Part shown: positions 25,001 through 43,167 of the stretch, piece by piece
Layout: every line of letters starts with the position of its first letter
Position numbering within the stretch: position 1 is the first letter of the stretch
NCBI GenBank assembly: GCA_034190875.2
Contig: CM067354.1
Location: forward strand, 39,356,525 to 39,420,524
Direction: 5' to 3'
Source: Urechis unicinctus
Lineage: Eukaryota > Annelida > Polychaeta > Xenopneusta > Urechidae
DNA length: 64,000 nt
The notes under the pieces: generated by a model
What the model was told of the DNA's origin: nothing
The model's database searches: none
What the model saw: the letters and a program-made list of their open reading frames with translations, nothing else
Position numbers and translations under genes: made by a program

Positions 25001-28000
25001 TTGAAGGAAATAATTGTACATGTACGTGGATAACGCGCATCATATATTTTTTCCTTACACAAATGTTTCTACCTGCTAATCAGAAATAATTGGATGTACT
25101 TATTACAAGCATTAATTCATCTATGAGTTACCATACATACACTTGTCTTATTGTATATATACTTATATGTCAGGCCTGTATGAAAACGTCGATTATGTAG
25201 CTGTATAATTATTCATTACTTCTACTTGACCTGATTGGCGTGACATTGAACCAGCAAATAATAAGCGGAATATCTGCAGATGTTTACTCTGATACTACTA
25301 TGAGACATTAAACAGTTTCATTGTCACCTCACACGTACCGCGTTGTCAATTTAATGTTTTTCGCGGAGGTATTAGAATATTGTTTGAGCTATATGAATGT
25401 CTACAGGATTATATGAATGCTAGAAAATGTTTTACGAAATGACAATTGCCCCATTGCTAAAGAAAACCCTTCCCACTGGACATTTGGCGTCAAGGATAGA
25501 AGGCCAACACATTACCATTGAGCTTTTGGAAGTTGTCGATACTTAGATAGACTGTAAGGCGACATGCTGGGCAGCTACAATAATGAGCTGATCCACAAAA
25601 GAATTATTGATAGCGGAACCTCGGCAAAATGATGCATTCCATGGGCTTTTGATACTTTAAACCAATAAGCGTACCACAATATTAAAATAACCTAGAGCGG
25701 ATACTGTGGTACATCCTGTCGACTGCGACAATAACTCATCAATTGAATCACATTGTCTGTTCCTTACCCTTGCGGTCTGGGCATCATTTTAGCTAGTATT
25801 GTGAGGCAGTGAGCATGAGAATGTCAAGCATTAAGGAAATATTATCAGCCATGGTGATGGTAATTCGTCACGGTGCGATTGTTTTGATGTTTACCCATAT
25901 GTCACTGTGCGTTTTTTTATAACGACATGCTACTTGACCAGGTATGGTCGATTCAGGCGCAAAATCATATTATATGCAGCAATTCAGAGTTACCAATGTT
26001 TCCTCTGCGCTGCCGGCATTTGTATCTCACGATTGATTAATTGTAACATGTCGGCATAGTAACTGCATCATTTCGCTAAGTGTATGTGTGTGATTATGAT
26101 ACGATGAACGGGACAACCATCTCTGAAATTCAATGCAAATGTCATAAACAAACATAAAAGATTCAATTGTGGAATCGTGCTACAAAAATTTCATGAAGCG
26201 TGCACTAATATATCACTTCTTAAACATGAAGTACAACACTCGCGAACCCCGTGCATCTAAACTTGGACCATTAGCGGATTTGTAAATCGATGGTTTTATT
26301 GCCAGACGGTTGAATAGGTATTTGTTATTGAAAGCTGTACTAATATAATCAGAGCAGCATTAGCTGAAGCCACGTTTATGAATAGAGGGGAGTTACCAAT
26401 AAATATTATTGATGATTGTGACACCTCCATTGATGCTTACCTTCCGTAAAGTAAGAACCGACACATAAGGCAGAGACAAGTCGCATGTTTCCGTATCATT
26501 GTGTCATGCCCAGCAGCTATTTCATGGATAGTGGTTATGGCATCCGCTATATAGCAAGTCATGAATTGGCTTTCACCTTTGCTGAATAAACTTAGTTATA
26601 TTAGGTGTAATGTTGTTCTTGGTAGCGTCAATGCTACATATACTTGCAATCAAGTCACGGATCATTGATTTTTAACAATGCTGAGCCATCCCGTCTATAT
26701 GTCATAGGGGCACATTTTTCGTCTCATGATTTTACTCGCATAATTCGCTATACTAAGCACAATGGATCGCACATAAATGTAAATTGCGTACAATGAGGAC
26801 CTGACAATCTAAATATTTGCCAAATTAATCATAGAAATGCGAGATAATATACCAATTGATGTAAAATTGCATTGGTTTGGCAGAATAGAAAAGGATCAAA
26901 GCAATCAAATGCGTAAAGACACTTGAATCATGGAGCCATTTATGACGTCTATTGCGTACAAACGTGTAATGCCACCAGCATGATACTTCTGTAATAGCTT
27001 GATGTGTGAATTCTGTCATTACCTGAAATCTTAGGCGCAATGAGAGCCTGATAAGCAGAAATGAATAAGTGCACCGAATGACCCTCGATAAAGGATCTCT
27101 CTTCAATGGGTGGGAAATACATTGCAAAATAAGTATTCATCTAGCAATATACTTGCAAGTCTGTCTCTACGCATACAATGATTAATATCTAATGAGGTGC
27201 TCTTTTATATGCTCTGTTATGCTTTTAGACACAGATGACGAATTATTCTCTCTGTCTAAGTGTGTCAAATGTTTCCATGATGATGATATTCAAAGCAAAA
27301 CCTGTGGTAAGGAACTTACATTCTGGGCAAGTACCATCAGTCTTTTATAGCTATGACTGACACATTATGGTTTGTAACGACCACCGCAAAGATTACGTAT
27401 AGAATATGCAGTTCTATTGATCCACTTATTGCAACCAAAAACCGTGATAAACGACATAACATTCTTGTACATGAAAAATGCTTCGAGAAGAACGCAATTT
27501 AATGCGATCATTTATGCTCCAAACGCCTTTATGAATAAATGCAATAATGGTGATAAGATAAATGTGTGCATGGCGTGGGTATTATGCGATTCGCCGTCCC
27601 GTAATTTCATAGATGCTTCCATAATATCCCCACTCTAATAGCAGAGGCTCTCATGAGCAAAGCTTGGTTCGATCATACAGACCGCCCATCCTCCATTTTG
27701 AGGGCATAAAAGGATTTCAGAACGAAGTTATATTCATATACATCTTTCTATAAATCAATTATATGGAACTGATAGAGCCACGTATTCGATTACCACGTCT
27801 TCTCAGTAGACATCGCATTCAGCTATTGTTAGTATACATAGAAATCTCCCTCCGTTTTTGGCATAAACCTTACTGTTATGTCGTCGATATGTGTTGATAA
27901 TCTGCTGCCCCTAATTTCCCGCGCAAATTCATTTGCCAATTAGAACAGGCAATTAACAGACGTTCCGTTTCATCCGGTCCAGATATTGTGTAACCGCAAT

Positions 28001-30040
28001 AAATTAAACAACATAAGATGAATATGGTTTAACTATTCTAACATATGATGGGTCGTTTCTGCTTTACAATTCCTCAAGGTATATTCAAGGGAACAATGCC
28101 GCTAGTATTTTATTTGGCGAGTTTCAGCCGTATGGATGCCTCATCTAATACCATATTGCGTTGCTAGTTTCTGCGACGCAAACTTAATTTGCTTCTAGCT
28201 TTTATCCGCTTTGCAAAAAGAGACAGGTGACCTGATGGAAGAAGAGAGAACGCGTCAGCAAAGCGAATGCCAATATAAAAGGTGCTAAATAAGTTCATTA
28301 TCTGTAAAAAACAGGCATATTGCTCTGACGAGGCATAATATCAGCACATATGTCTGTTATGTCCATAAATGAACGCGTGCATAGCTTCCTTGATATTTTT
28401 GTAATTAACGCATCCTTACGGGAATGAGAAAGTTAGCCAAAACATAAAAATGGGGCTTAAATATGAATTTCCTACTATTTGCTTTGATTTATGCGGAAGG
28501 AATGTAATCAACAGATGCGCGGTGTAATAATACGAAATACTTGCGAGGATGCCTCTCTATATGACACAGTATGTCTATCGGCTTAAATGTGCCTAGTTAT
28601 TTAGTGTGTGCACTACCAACTTGGAGTCAGACAATCCGGCCAGTGATGTAATAAATAATCCTGATGTTTTTGTTGTTAAGTTTTAATCGACAATTCTGTT
28701 AATTGAAATCAAAACTAATTCCAAATCTATACCCCTGGGGAAGTACCAGCAGCGCTTTATCGTAATAAATGGGATATTGTGGTAGACTGATCTTTCGGTG
28801 AAGTGTTATAGAAATGATTGTTCATTGGCCCCCTTATCACCAAAACAACAGACATCTTTACGAGTAATGGACCGTAATCCTACCGGTTTTGCAATTTTCA
28901 ACGATTACTTATGGCGCCATGTTCAAGGAGAAAGCTAGTCGGAAATAACAACCGTTTGAAGGCAATCTCAGGCAATATCCGCTCATTAGGCAAAAGGGCG
29001 GTGCACTCTTTCTTATCATTCTGTTTGTGTCACAAAACGAAATATCACACGTTGTTTTATATTGGAACATATAATAACGCACCTAAGAGGGAAACCCGAT
29101 TAATCAAGTGATACAATAAATCCGATCCGAACGACACTCCTTCAAATGACATCCTATTGGCCAAGCATTCTCATAATTTTGCTTTATTTTCCGCCAAAGG
29201 CTACAAAAAACAAGTGATTTTACAATAATGTCACGAACGGCAAAGAATGGTGCACGCATATCTCATACAAGCGGGCTCAATATGAATTGCACAAACAATA
29301 AATCACGTCTTGATCAATCATGGCGCGCATTCTTACGTGTGTTTCGGATGGTTTGTCATATTTGCACCTGTGCCAATACATATTATACCCACAAAGCATT
29401 ACATGAAAGCCTTAAAAGCAGTGGTTTGTACTATGCATCTTTTCGTAATAGATTTCTTCTAAGCACAACTAAACGACGTCCAGAAGAATAACTAAAACAC
29501 GGCATCCCTGTCAAAACGTTACGCTATGTTTTAGGAAATAATTCGACGAATTGTCAATCACAATGAACCATTGCCCAGTAGAACGTCAACTAGCGTTGCT
29601 GGTGTTAATGTTTTTAATTCAGGCAGCTCGGGTAAATGAAGCTCCACTTAAAAAACATTTTGATTAGATTAGCAATATAAACTCATTGCAAACTATCTGT
29701 TGATCATTAAGAGAAAAAGCCTTAAGCAGATTTAGGCTTGGCTCGACACTGGTTTACTGCGTTTAGATAACCGTGAATATTTCATGTATACGTGCATGCA
29801 GAGCTAACAAGGGCTTTCAGCTGAAGATGCACCAAGCCTTTGGTTAGATGTGGTCGACAGCGCCGGTGAATGACTCTGGTTTATGAGTTCGATGGTGCTG
29901 ATCTCCTCACATGAGCTTGATTGTGCTGTTTTGATAATAAGTGTCATATTGCACAGAAGTATGAGCTAGATTGTACCCTTAATAATATGTGTTCCATTGT
30001 ACTGTTGCGGTAAGGTAATAACTGCTCGGTTTGTGCCGCT

Positions 30041-31668
<1,628 letters not shown>

Positions 31669-33821
31669 TGCGTGTGTGTGTGTGTATTTCATGCCATGAT
31701 TTTTCTGATTAAATGTAACGTTTCAGTGAAGAGTTTTTCCTCGACATATAAGAAGCGCTTTCTGAGAACACTGGGTGTCATGAAAAAAGAACGCGTATTT
31801 AAGGCAAATCAGTCACGCAAACAACGAGCAAGTCATGTGAGAACAGTTTGAACAGGGTCACCAAGTGTGGAAACGTGTGTCTTTTTTTACTTGGGAAAAA
31901 CTGCTTCGAAATATGATTCCAGGTCAGATATCATAAATGAATTGTAATCCAGGTGCATTCAAGGCTTATCAAGTACAGCAAAGTTTTACAAGCTTCGTAC
32001 ATCGAGACAATATCCTACAATGAATACTCAGAAGAAGGAGGTTTTCCGGTGATTGGTTCGCTGGAACATCGGCGTCGTCCTCATGGCTTCTAGAAATATC
32101 ACATAACTATCATCAACACCACCAAGCCGATTCTGTCCATCTGCTAAGTGCAATTATAACAAATAAAACAAGAAACTATTACTCATCACAGTAAGAGAAA
32201 AATGGTGGGTCAAACCCCCAAACTGTGCCTATTTGCCTTTCTTACCAAGATTACGGTCAATGGGTATTATCTGTGGCTTCACCGTTCCACGAAGCGACAG
32301 CAGCCAATGGACAACGGGCAGTTTATCCGCGGTAATCACCCATAATGGTAGCTCGATCGCTATATTGTTGACAACATAGTCACCCCTGCTCTTGTTGTGT
32401 CCAACATGCTTTTAAGTTTTCATGGTATTCCACAATGATGCCCAAAACAAAAAGATTGAATTTCGATGAGACCACTACCACCGGCACAACTGTTTCTCAA
32501 ATCAGCTTCAACCACTCAATAACTGGAACTATGATTGTACTCAACATAAATAACAATAATATGCGCTCCCTAATGCTTAATGTGCTGAAGTGCGGAAGTT
32601 GCTCTGCGATATTAGCCGGATGTCATTGCTACTTATTCTTGTCATGCATTGTGATAACACAGGCAGCTTGGGCATTCAGTAAAAGAGTGCAGCTTTGCTG
32701 TTTTCTTGTTAACTGTTATTCTCACATAGTATCCTTATTCGATGAGACTGCACAGTCGTTCGCCATGTTTTCCCACTTACTGCAAATGTCCACATCATCA
32801 CGTGACTCGTTCGATGTCTGATTAAATCCATTCCTCTGCCCTTTGCTTCTAAACCTATTTCCGATGAGCGTGCGCTATATAAGCCCTCACCGACACAAAC
32901 ATATATAGCACCGGTGCACAAATAATTGCTTTCTTACTTTGTTGAGTCATATATCGTGTGAGGAATCCTGTTCTTGCACCACAATACATTGCTTTTTATA
33001 ACTTATTCATATAATCTGGTAATTTGACTGCTATAAATAACCAACGATTGGCACGAAGGAAAATATGGTGTACTGCGATATAGTGTTAAAATCGATAGCA
33101 TAAGAAGGGGACAAAATAATCAAACGGGTTATTATATTCCAACTGTAAAGACCAAGTATAATCTTAATGAAATAAAGCATTGCCTAGCTGTACTTAAAAG
33201 CTTATTCAAATTCTTTATAATATAAGGTTTGTGGTACACAAAAACCAGATGTGGTAAACAGCGTATATTTATTAGCAAGTTGACAGCTCCTAAAACTACC
33301 CCGGAAAAACCAACATACATCCCCGACTCCATGTGTCAATTAGGAACCAGTAAATAGGACAGTTTTCAAGTTGTTCAGAGCTGTAGGTACTTTTCAAATC
33401 AAACACTTAGACCGCAAACTTTCTACCGTAATTCTTTTAGCAATTACTGAATCATAATATTTTTATTAACTTCAGCAGGTTCATTGCCTTTGATTAACCC
33501 GACACAGAGGTGCTCAACATAGTGGATGTATTGTATTAAGAATTCGTTGTTAAAAGGTTACAGTGTTTTAATAGTATAGTAGCATATTTCTCAGTAAGTT
33601 CGAAAGTTTCAAGGTTTGTAGCACGTAAAACCCCACAGTGGTGAACAGCATGCGGGCAATAACGCTCGCCAGCGGAGAGATCGAGAACGAGTATGTGCAT
33701 ATTGTGGCAGACAGTAATTATTCCGCGGCTTCGATGTAGCAACTTATTATCCTTGTCTCCAGCCTCTTAATGAGACGGGTGACAATTGAGTTATAGTAAG
33801 AGGTATGCTCTGGTGCAATAA

Positions 33822-33845
33822 GGGAGGGAGGGGGGGGGGGTGGGG
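33822..33845 (+). repeat. G-rich tract of unit B
   Basis: The sequence gggagggag followed by a G run and tgggg, shorter than the equivalent in unit A at 21,970. Confidence 0.9.
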
Positions 33846-34626
33846 TCCTGATTACGGTAAGTTATCCAAGCATTATTAACTAAGAATAAAATAATTTAGC
33901 CAAGCCAATAACATTGAGTGCATAGATCGAGCAGGGCAGGAAAAATATTGCACGTTAAATCCAGTTACATATTTGTAAGTTTGCCCTTTCGTATAAGGTT
34001 CTGCATATCAAGTGATGTTCGTGTTTATAGACTCTGTTTAGCTGTTAGCCTCTTGCATCAAGCCATCAAGCCTGGCGATGTAACAATAACTCATGATCCA
34101 CCGTTCACCCAAGGGAAAGCCAATAACTTCTAGTATAGAACCAATGCCATGTGCAATCACCATCAACGGTATCTCGATAACTGGCACACATTGGAGTGCT
34201 ATAACCAACAGTCGATGCGTTATTCAAGACGTTGTTCATTTGCCCAATTATCACGGACGGAACTGTCACTTTCATAATGAATTAACCAATGGTCTATAAG
34301 TTCAGCAGTTTCCAAACATGTCAGGGTGCTGCAACCAGGTAAAAAAATCAAGGTATTTGACACATCACACAGATGGTCATAAATAAAGTTGAGGGAAATC
34401 TAGTTTGAATGATATAAGTCAGAAGAATGTCCGTAAATTGGGAGAAGGGCGGTGCATCATAGATAAGTAATTGCTTGTTCCTTGAAAAATATCTTATAAG
34501 TCGAGACTTTATAAGTGTTTCTGTATCTTTTATAACCGCAAATTTTGCAAACGAGCATTATCACATAATTCCTTACTCTGGTTATTGATCGGCGTGTGCA
34601 TCAGTGGCAAATTCTGCCAGGGGTAC

Positions 34627-35284
34627 AACCAAATGACGATCTAACGTAACGAACACTTAACTTTGCTTGCGATTTTATCAATCGTAATTTAATCCACATG
34701 GTATTGATTGAAGTGTTAAGCACACAAAATCATATTTACAAACAGACTGGTCAATCACTTTTCGATTCCTTCCTTGCCTCGGTAAGCTGTGCGTAATCAT
34801 TCTGGTTATTATATCCTAATCGTTGCCCCAAATTTGCATTGAATTGTACTTTGCATTCACGTATGTATACTGTGTTGACAATACTGCGATGTTTAGATCG
34901 ATCAAATATTTGTCAATTAGACATGTATTGACTTTTTTATTCCCTGCAAATAACCCCGCCTAAATAGGCCATAACATTGTCAATGTAAATCTAATAAAGA
35001 CATTTACAAACTGATCCTCTTATGATGCTTTGTGGGCTCACACGATGCGCTGTAGTGCTCTCTCTCAACATACATGCATACCCGCGGACATTTGCAATTC
35101 ATACCACCATCTTCATGCAAGATAACGTTACTTTGTAAAGTTGGTAAAGGGCTTGTTATTAAATGTCAGTACAATAAACATGGTATTGGTTGGACGCGTA
35201 GGTCAAGAAAGGTATATGTCATTTGGCAAGACATCTAACGCGCCATTCATGTAACTGTATGATTATAAAAATTTCTTCGTGTAC
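34627..35284. other. 658-bp segment present only in unit B, flanked by gtac
   Basis: Unit A reads ggggtacaggccta without a break (about 22,777). Unit B has ggggtac, then 658 bp ending in a second gtac (35,281-35,284), then accggcctta. The 4-bp repeat fits either a target-site duplication or a microhomology deletion in A. I see no terminal inverted repeats, polyA tail or coding motif. Confidence 0.85.
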
Positions 35285-38200
35285 ACCGGCCTTAACGTCT
35301 ATTTTACTCTTCAAACACGTATATGCACGAATATGCACCTAAGTTATACATTCTATGTTGATTGAATTAAAAGTAATATAATAAGTCATACCTGATGTAG
35401 ATTCAATGTAATTGAATGAATACAAGAAATTTGATTACACGTTAACACACCACGGACAAATATCGGATCCGTTATCTACCGAGTCAAATGCGTGCATGGT
35501 GTCCTTTGAAAGAAAAGCCTTCAATACAAGGGCCGGGGTAATCATCATCAGGATAGATTTTCCAAATCAAGTACATCAATGAAAGAATTTAAAGATATTA
35601 ACGCATGAATGCTTGTTTCCATGGCTTGCCCGCAGTAACACCCTTAAGTATATTTCATCGCGGAGACGAAAGGTCCCCATTTTCAGCATATCACAATTTT
35701 CCCAATTATGCAAATGGTCAATCAGTGTGCTGTTAATCTATAATATAGGAAGGATCACAATGGTTGACATAAATAGGTCACAGGAACATACTGCTGAAAG
35801 AATTTGGGAGCTTACGCGCTATTGATTATTGGATATCATAGTCCGTATGCCCGTATTATAGCTCTGGATGCTATTGCGCTTCTCTTTGTTGGGCTCTTGG
35901 TTGCTTGCTTGATACGGATTGGACTAAGCATCTTGGGTTTTAACATCTGAGTGGGTGCCGCTGCAATCGTGCCGTCATACCCATACACCAACTCCCCGAT
36001 CTCACCTCACAAATAACCTCATATATCCTATCGCAGATTTGTTGGGTTGATGTCGTATGGTCTTCGTTGACTGATGTCAGCGCGTATCTATTCGATTGAA
36101 ATACCTTAGGTTGTTTCATGAAGCAAAGACATCGTTTTACGCAACATAAATCTTGTACGCATTTATAAATCTTGACCATATTTGGCGGTAATCAAATGGT
36201 AGTACGTTAACATGCACTCACAACTTAAGCGAAACTTACTTGACATCACCGTTATCAACATTGGCTTTTCTAAAAAAATACCTCTATTAATGAAGCATCA
36301 TTAGAGTGAAGATATCAATCTACCACTGGACAACTGCGTAGTGCAATATTCTAGTACTACGGCCTTTGTAAAGATTGCTAGACACTATGGACTCATCGGT
36401 TTGCCTGCCTCTACCGCGGATGAATCAAATTATTCAGATGCATCATCCTATTACATTTAGATGATGTTATGTACAATGATCAGGACAGGCTGGTGAGGAT
36501 GGGGAGTAGGTGGTTAACGATTCCAAAGTTTCTGAAGGCCATATGCGGAAATGTCATCTACTTCGGCGTAATTCTATAGGATGTGATGACCTTATGTTTG
36601 ATAGATGAGTTGTAATGATTTTAAGTCATACTTAATTTAACTGACTCATTAATTTCAGCATAAACTGCCCGTTAAGTAAGGTAAGAAAGCATGTAATTTA
36701 TTCAAGTTTATGGTAATTACATAGCTTGATATAACCCTATGTTTCATAATATTTACTGTCGTTTTCAATGTTCCCGAAGTGTATTTACAGCATAATGTTG
36801 GATGGTCATAACTACCCATTTTGAATACTCTTTGCTTGATGGGGTGAGTTAAAATACCTTATGACCAAATTTGAGACAAATTTCGGCGCTATCAATTGCT
36901 AATCATGAACGCAAGTTAAGTCTCGCTGCCATCAAATGGTGCTAATGATTTGACTACAGACGAGCTACATACTGGAGACATAGTTTTAATAACACGTGTT
37001 GAGCATCTGCAAATGAATAATTTCTACGGAGGAATTTGCGAAGTTTCTTGATACGACATGAAAAGCAGTATACAGTAAGCTTTTGCGATGCCCATCAAAC
37101 ACAAGTTAATGACTATATACCGCCGACCTTACCAGCGATCACATCAAGGTATGTGGGCAGATGTTTGTCAATCAGTGCTCGCTTAGGGATCAGTTGGACT
37201 GCGTGTCCCACACGCAAATACCTGTCAATTAAGAGCTTATATATTTCCCTGAACGTAGCCTTGACTTAACATAAATAATTCATAAATAAATATGCGTCTC
37301 AGGGTGGACTGCTCTTATAAGCCCTACACTGTCTTTTATCTTTGTTATGTGCGAACTTGGGTTATGTGCTAGCTACCCGCCTCGAACTACAGTTGGTAAT
37401 CAAACATAAAATGACGGGTACTAAAACTTTACATTGTAACATTCCAGTTGTGTTATGCAATAAGTAATGACCACTCACACGACATCACAAATAATATATA
37501 GATATATACCACCACAGACAATGCTTTATCCATTATGCAGTTTGAGACCAACCTTACTAGAATTTAATTGTGAATTCAATTTGAAGGAAATAATTGTACA
37601 TGTACGTGGATAACGCGCATCATATATTCCTTCCTTACACAAATGTTTCTACCTGCTTTTGGTAATAATCAGAAATAATTGGATGTACTTATTACAATGC
37701 ATTAATTCATCTATGAGTTACCATACAGACACTTGTCTTATTGTATATATACTTATATGTCAGGCCTGTATGAAAACGTCGATTATGTAGCTGTATAATT
37801 ATTCATTACTTCTACTTGACCTGATTGGCGTGACATTGAACCAGCAAATAATAAGCGGAATATCTGCAGATGTTTACTCTGATACTACTATGAGACATTA
37901 AACAGTTTCATTGTCACCTCACACGTACCGCGTTGTCAATTTACTGTTTTTCGCGGAGGTATTAGAATATTGTTTGAGCTATATGAATGTCTACAGGATT
38001 ATATGAATGCTAGAAAATGTTTTACGAAATGACAATTGCCCCATTGCTAAAGAAAACCCTTCCCACTGGTCTAGGATAGAAGTCCAACACATTACCATTG
38101 AGCTTTTGGAAATTGTCGATACTTAGATAGACTGTAAGGCGACATGCTGGGCAGCTACAATAATGAGCTGATCCTCAAAAGAATTATTGATAACGGAACC

Positions 38201-41200
38201 TCGGCAAAATGATGCATTCCATGGGCTTTTGATACTTTAAACCAATAAGCGTACCACAATATTAAAATAACCTAGAGCGGATACTGTGGTACATCCTGTC
38301 GACTGCGACAATAACTCATCAATTGAATCACATCGTCTGTTCCTTACCCTTGCGGTCTGGGCATCATTTTAGCTAGTATTGTGAGGCAGTGAGCATGAGA
38401 ATGTCAAGCATAAAGGAAATATTATCAGCCATGGTGATGGTAATCCGTCACGGTGTGATTGTTTTGATGTTTACCCATATGTCACTGTGCGTTTTGTTAT
38501 AACGACATGCTACTTGACCAGGTATGGTCGATTCAGGCGCTAAATCATATGACATGCAGCAATTCAGAATTACTAATGTTTCCTCTGCGCTGCCGGCATT
38601 TGTATCTCACGATTGATTAATTGTAATATGTCGGCATAGTAACTGCATCATTTCGCTAAGTGTATGTGTGTGATTATGATACGAGGAACGGGACAACCAT
38701 CTCTGAAATTCAATGTAAATGTCATAATCACACATAAAAGATTCAATTGTGGAATCGTGCTACAAAAGTTTCACGAAGCGTGCACTAATATATCACTTCT
38801 TAAACATGAAGTACAACACTCACAAACCCCGTGCATCTAAACTTGGACCATTAGCGGATTTGCAAATCGATGGTTTTATTGCCAGACGATTGAATAGGTA
38901 TTTGTTATTGAAAGCTGTACTAATATAATCAGAGCAGCATTAGCTGAAGCTACGTTTATTAATAGAGGGGAGTTACCAATAAATATTATTGATGATTGTG
39001 ACACCTCCATTGATGCTTACCTTCCGTAAAGTAAGAACCGACACACAAGGCAGAGACAGGTCGCATGTTTCCGTATCATTGTGTCGTGCCCAGCAGCTAT
39101 TTCATGGATAGTGGTTATGGCATCCGCTATATAGCAAGTCATGAATTGGCTTTGACCTTTGCTGAATAAACTTAGTTATATTAGGTGTAATGTTGTTCTT
39201 GGTAGCGTCAATGCCACATATACTTGCAATCAAGTCACGGATCATTGATTTTTAACAATGCTGAGCCATCCCGTCTATATGTCATAGGGGCACATTTTTC
39301 TTCTCATGATTTTACTCGCATAATTCGCTATACTAAGCACAATGGATCGCACATAAATGTAAATTGCGTACAATTAGGACCTGACAATCTAAATATTTGC
39401 CAAATTAATCATAGAAATGCGAGATAATATACCAATTGATGTAAAATTGCATTGGTTTGGTAGAATAGAAAAGGATCAAAGCAATCAGATGCGTAAAGAC
39501 ACTTGAATCATGGAGCCATTTATGACGTCTGTTGCGTACAAAAGTGTAATGCCACCAGCATGATACTTCTGTAATAGCTTGATGTGTGAATTCTGTCATT
39601 ACCCAAAATCTTAAGCGCATTGAGAGCCTGATAAGCCGACATGAATAAGTGCACCGAATGACCCTCGATTAATGATCTCTCTTCAATGGGTGGGAAATGC
39701 ATTGCAAAATAAGTATTCATCTAGCAACATACTCGCAAGTCTGTCTCTACGCATAAAATGATTAATATCTAATGAGGTGCTCTTTTATATGCTCTGTTAT
39801 GCTTTTAGACACAGATGACGAATTATTCTCTTTGTCTAGGTGTGTCAAATGTTTCCATGATGACGATATTCAAAGCAAAACCTGTGGTAAGGAACTTACA
39901 TTCTGGGCAAGTACCATCAGCCTTTTATAGCTATGACTGACACATTATGGTTTGTAACGACCACTGCAAAGATTACGTATAGAATATGCAGTTCTATTGA
40001 TCCACTTATTGCAGCCAAAAAAACAATTTCCGTGATAAACGACATAACATTCTTGTACATGAAAAATGCTTCGAGAAGAAAAGCAATTCACTGCGAACGT
40101 TTATGCCCCAAACGCCTTTATGAATAAATGCAATAATGGTGATAAGATAAATGTGTGCATGGCGTGGGTATTATGCGATTCGCCGTCCCGTAATTTCATA
40201 GATGCTTCCATAATATCCCCACTCTAATAGCAGAGGCTCTCATGAGCAAAGCTTGGTTCGATCATACAGGCCGCCCATCCTCCATTTTGAGGGCATAAAA
40301 GGATTTCAGAACGAAGTTATATTCATATACATCTTTCTATAAATCAATTATATGGAACTGATAGAGCCACGTATTCGATTACCACGTCTTCTCAGTAGAC
40401 ATCGCATTCAGCTATTGTTAGTATACATAGAAATCTCCCTCCGTTTTTGGCATAAACCTTACTGTTATGTCGTCGATATGTGTTGATAATCTGCTGCCCC
40501 TAATTTCCCGCGCAAATTCATTTGCCAATTAGAACAGGCAATTAACAGACGTTCCGTTTCATCCGGTCCAGATATTGCGTAACCGCAATAAATTAAACAA
40601 CATAAGATGAATATGGTTTAACTATTCTAACATATGATGGGTCGTTTCTGCTTTACAATTCCTCAAGGTATATTCAAGGGAACAATGCCGCTAGTATTTT
40701 ATTTGGCGAGTTTCAGCCGTATGACTGCCTCGTCTAATACCATATTGCTTTGCTAGTTTCTGCAACGCAAACTTAATTTGCTTCTAGCTTTTATCCGCTT
40801 TGCAAAAAGAGACAGGTGACCTGATGGAAGAAGAGAGAACGCGTCAGCAAAGCGAATGCCTATATAAAAGGTGCTAAATACATTCATTATCTGTAAAAAA
40901 AAAACAGGCATATTGCTCTGACGAGGCATAATATCAGCACATATGTCTGTTATGTCCATTAATGAACGCGTGCATAGCTTCCTTGATATTTTTGTAATTA
41001 ACGCATCCTTACGGGAATGAGAAAGTAAGCCAAAACATAAAAATGGGGCTTAAATATGAATTACCTACTATTTGCTTTGATTTATGCGAAAGGAATGTAA
41101 TCAACAGATGCGCGGTGTAATAATACGAAATACTTGCGAGGATGCCTCTCTATATGACACAGTATGTCTATCGGCTTAAATGTACCTAGTTATTTAGTCT

Positions 41201-42614
41201 GTGCACTACCAACTTGGAGTCAGACAATCCTGCCAGTGATGTAATAAATAATCCTGATATTTTTGTTGTTAAGTTTTAATCGACAATTCTGTTAATTGAA
41301 ATCAAAACTAATTCCAAATCTATACCCCTGGGCAAGTACCAGCAGCGCTTTATCGTAATAAATGGGATATTGTGGTAGACTTTGACCTTTCGGTGAAGTG
41401 TTATAGAAATGATTGTTCATTGGTCCCCTTATCACCAAAACAACAGACATCTTTACGAGTAATGGACCGTAATCCTACTGGTTTTGCAATTTTCAACGAT
41501 TACTTATGGCGCCATGTTCAAGGAGAAAGCTAGTCGGAAATAACAACCGGTTGAAGGCAATCTCAGGCAATATCCGCTCATTAGGCAAAAGGGCGGTGCA
41601 CTCTTTCTTATCATTCTGTTTGTGTCACAAAACGAAATATCACACGTTGTTTCATATTGGAACATTTAATAACGCACCATAGAGGGAAACCCGATTAATC
41701 AAGTGATACAATATATCCCATCCGAACGACACTCCTTCAAATGACATCCTATTGGCCAAGCATTCTCATAATTTTGCTTTATTTTCCGCCAAAGGCTACA
41801 AATAACAAGTGACTTCGAAACAATGTCACGAACGGCAAAGAATGGTGCACGCATATCTCATACAAGCAGGCTCAATATGAATTGCACAAACAATAAATCA
41901 CGTCTTGATCAATCATGGCGCGCATTCTTACGTGTGTTTCGGATGGTTTGTCATATTTGCACCTATGCTAATACATATTTTACCCACAAAGCATCACATG
42001 AAAGCCTGAAAAAGCCGTGGTTTGTACTATGCATCTTTTCGTAATAGGTTTTTCTTCTAAGCACAACTAAACACAGTCCAGAAGAATTACTAAAATACGG
42101 CATCCCTGTCAAAACGTTACGCTTTGTGTTAGGAAATAATTCGACGAATTGTCAATCACAATAAACCATTGCCCAGTAGAACGTCAACTAGCGTTGCTGG
42201 TGTTAATGTTTTCAATTCAGGCAGTTCGGGTAAATGACGCTCCTCTTAAAAAACATTTTGATTAGATTAGCAATATAAACACATTGCCAACTATCTGTTG
42301 ATCATTAAGAGAAAAAGCCTTAAGCAGATTTACTGCGTTTAGATAACCGTGAATATTTCATGTATACGTGCATGCAGAGCTAACAATGGCTTTCAGCTGA
42401 AGATGCACCAAGCCTTAGGTTAGATGTGGTCGACAGCGCCGGTGAATGACTCTGGTTTATGAGTTTGATGGTGCTGATCTCCTCACATGAGCTTGATTGT
42501 GCTGTTTTGATAATAAGTGTCATATTGCACATAAGTATGATCTAGATTTTACCCTTAATAATATGTGTTCCATTGTACTGTTGCGGTAAGGTAATAACTG
42601 CTCGGTTGTGCCGC

Positions 42615-43167
<553 letters not shown>

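Noticed and set aside
27655-27700. ggttcgatc word as a tRNA B box (also at 40,255)
   Set aside because: It does not fit the full B-box consensus and there is no A box or cloverleaf upstream.
32435-32821. 128-codon open frame across the A/B junction
   Set aside because: It exists only because the junction joins two frames. The equivalent at the end of unit B diverges at the junction, and no domain is seen.
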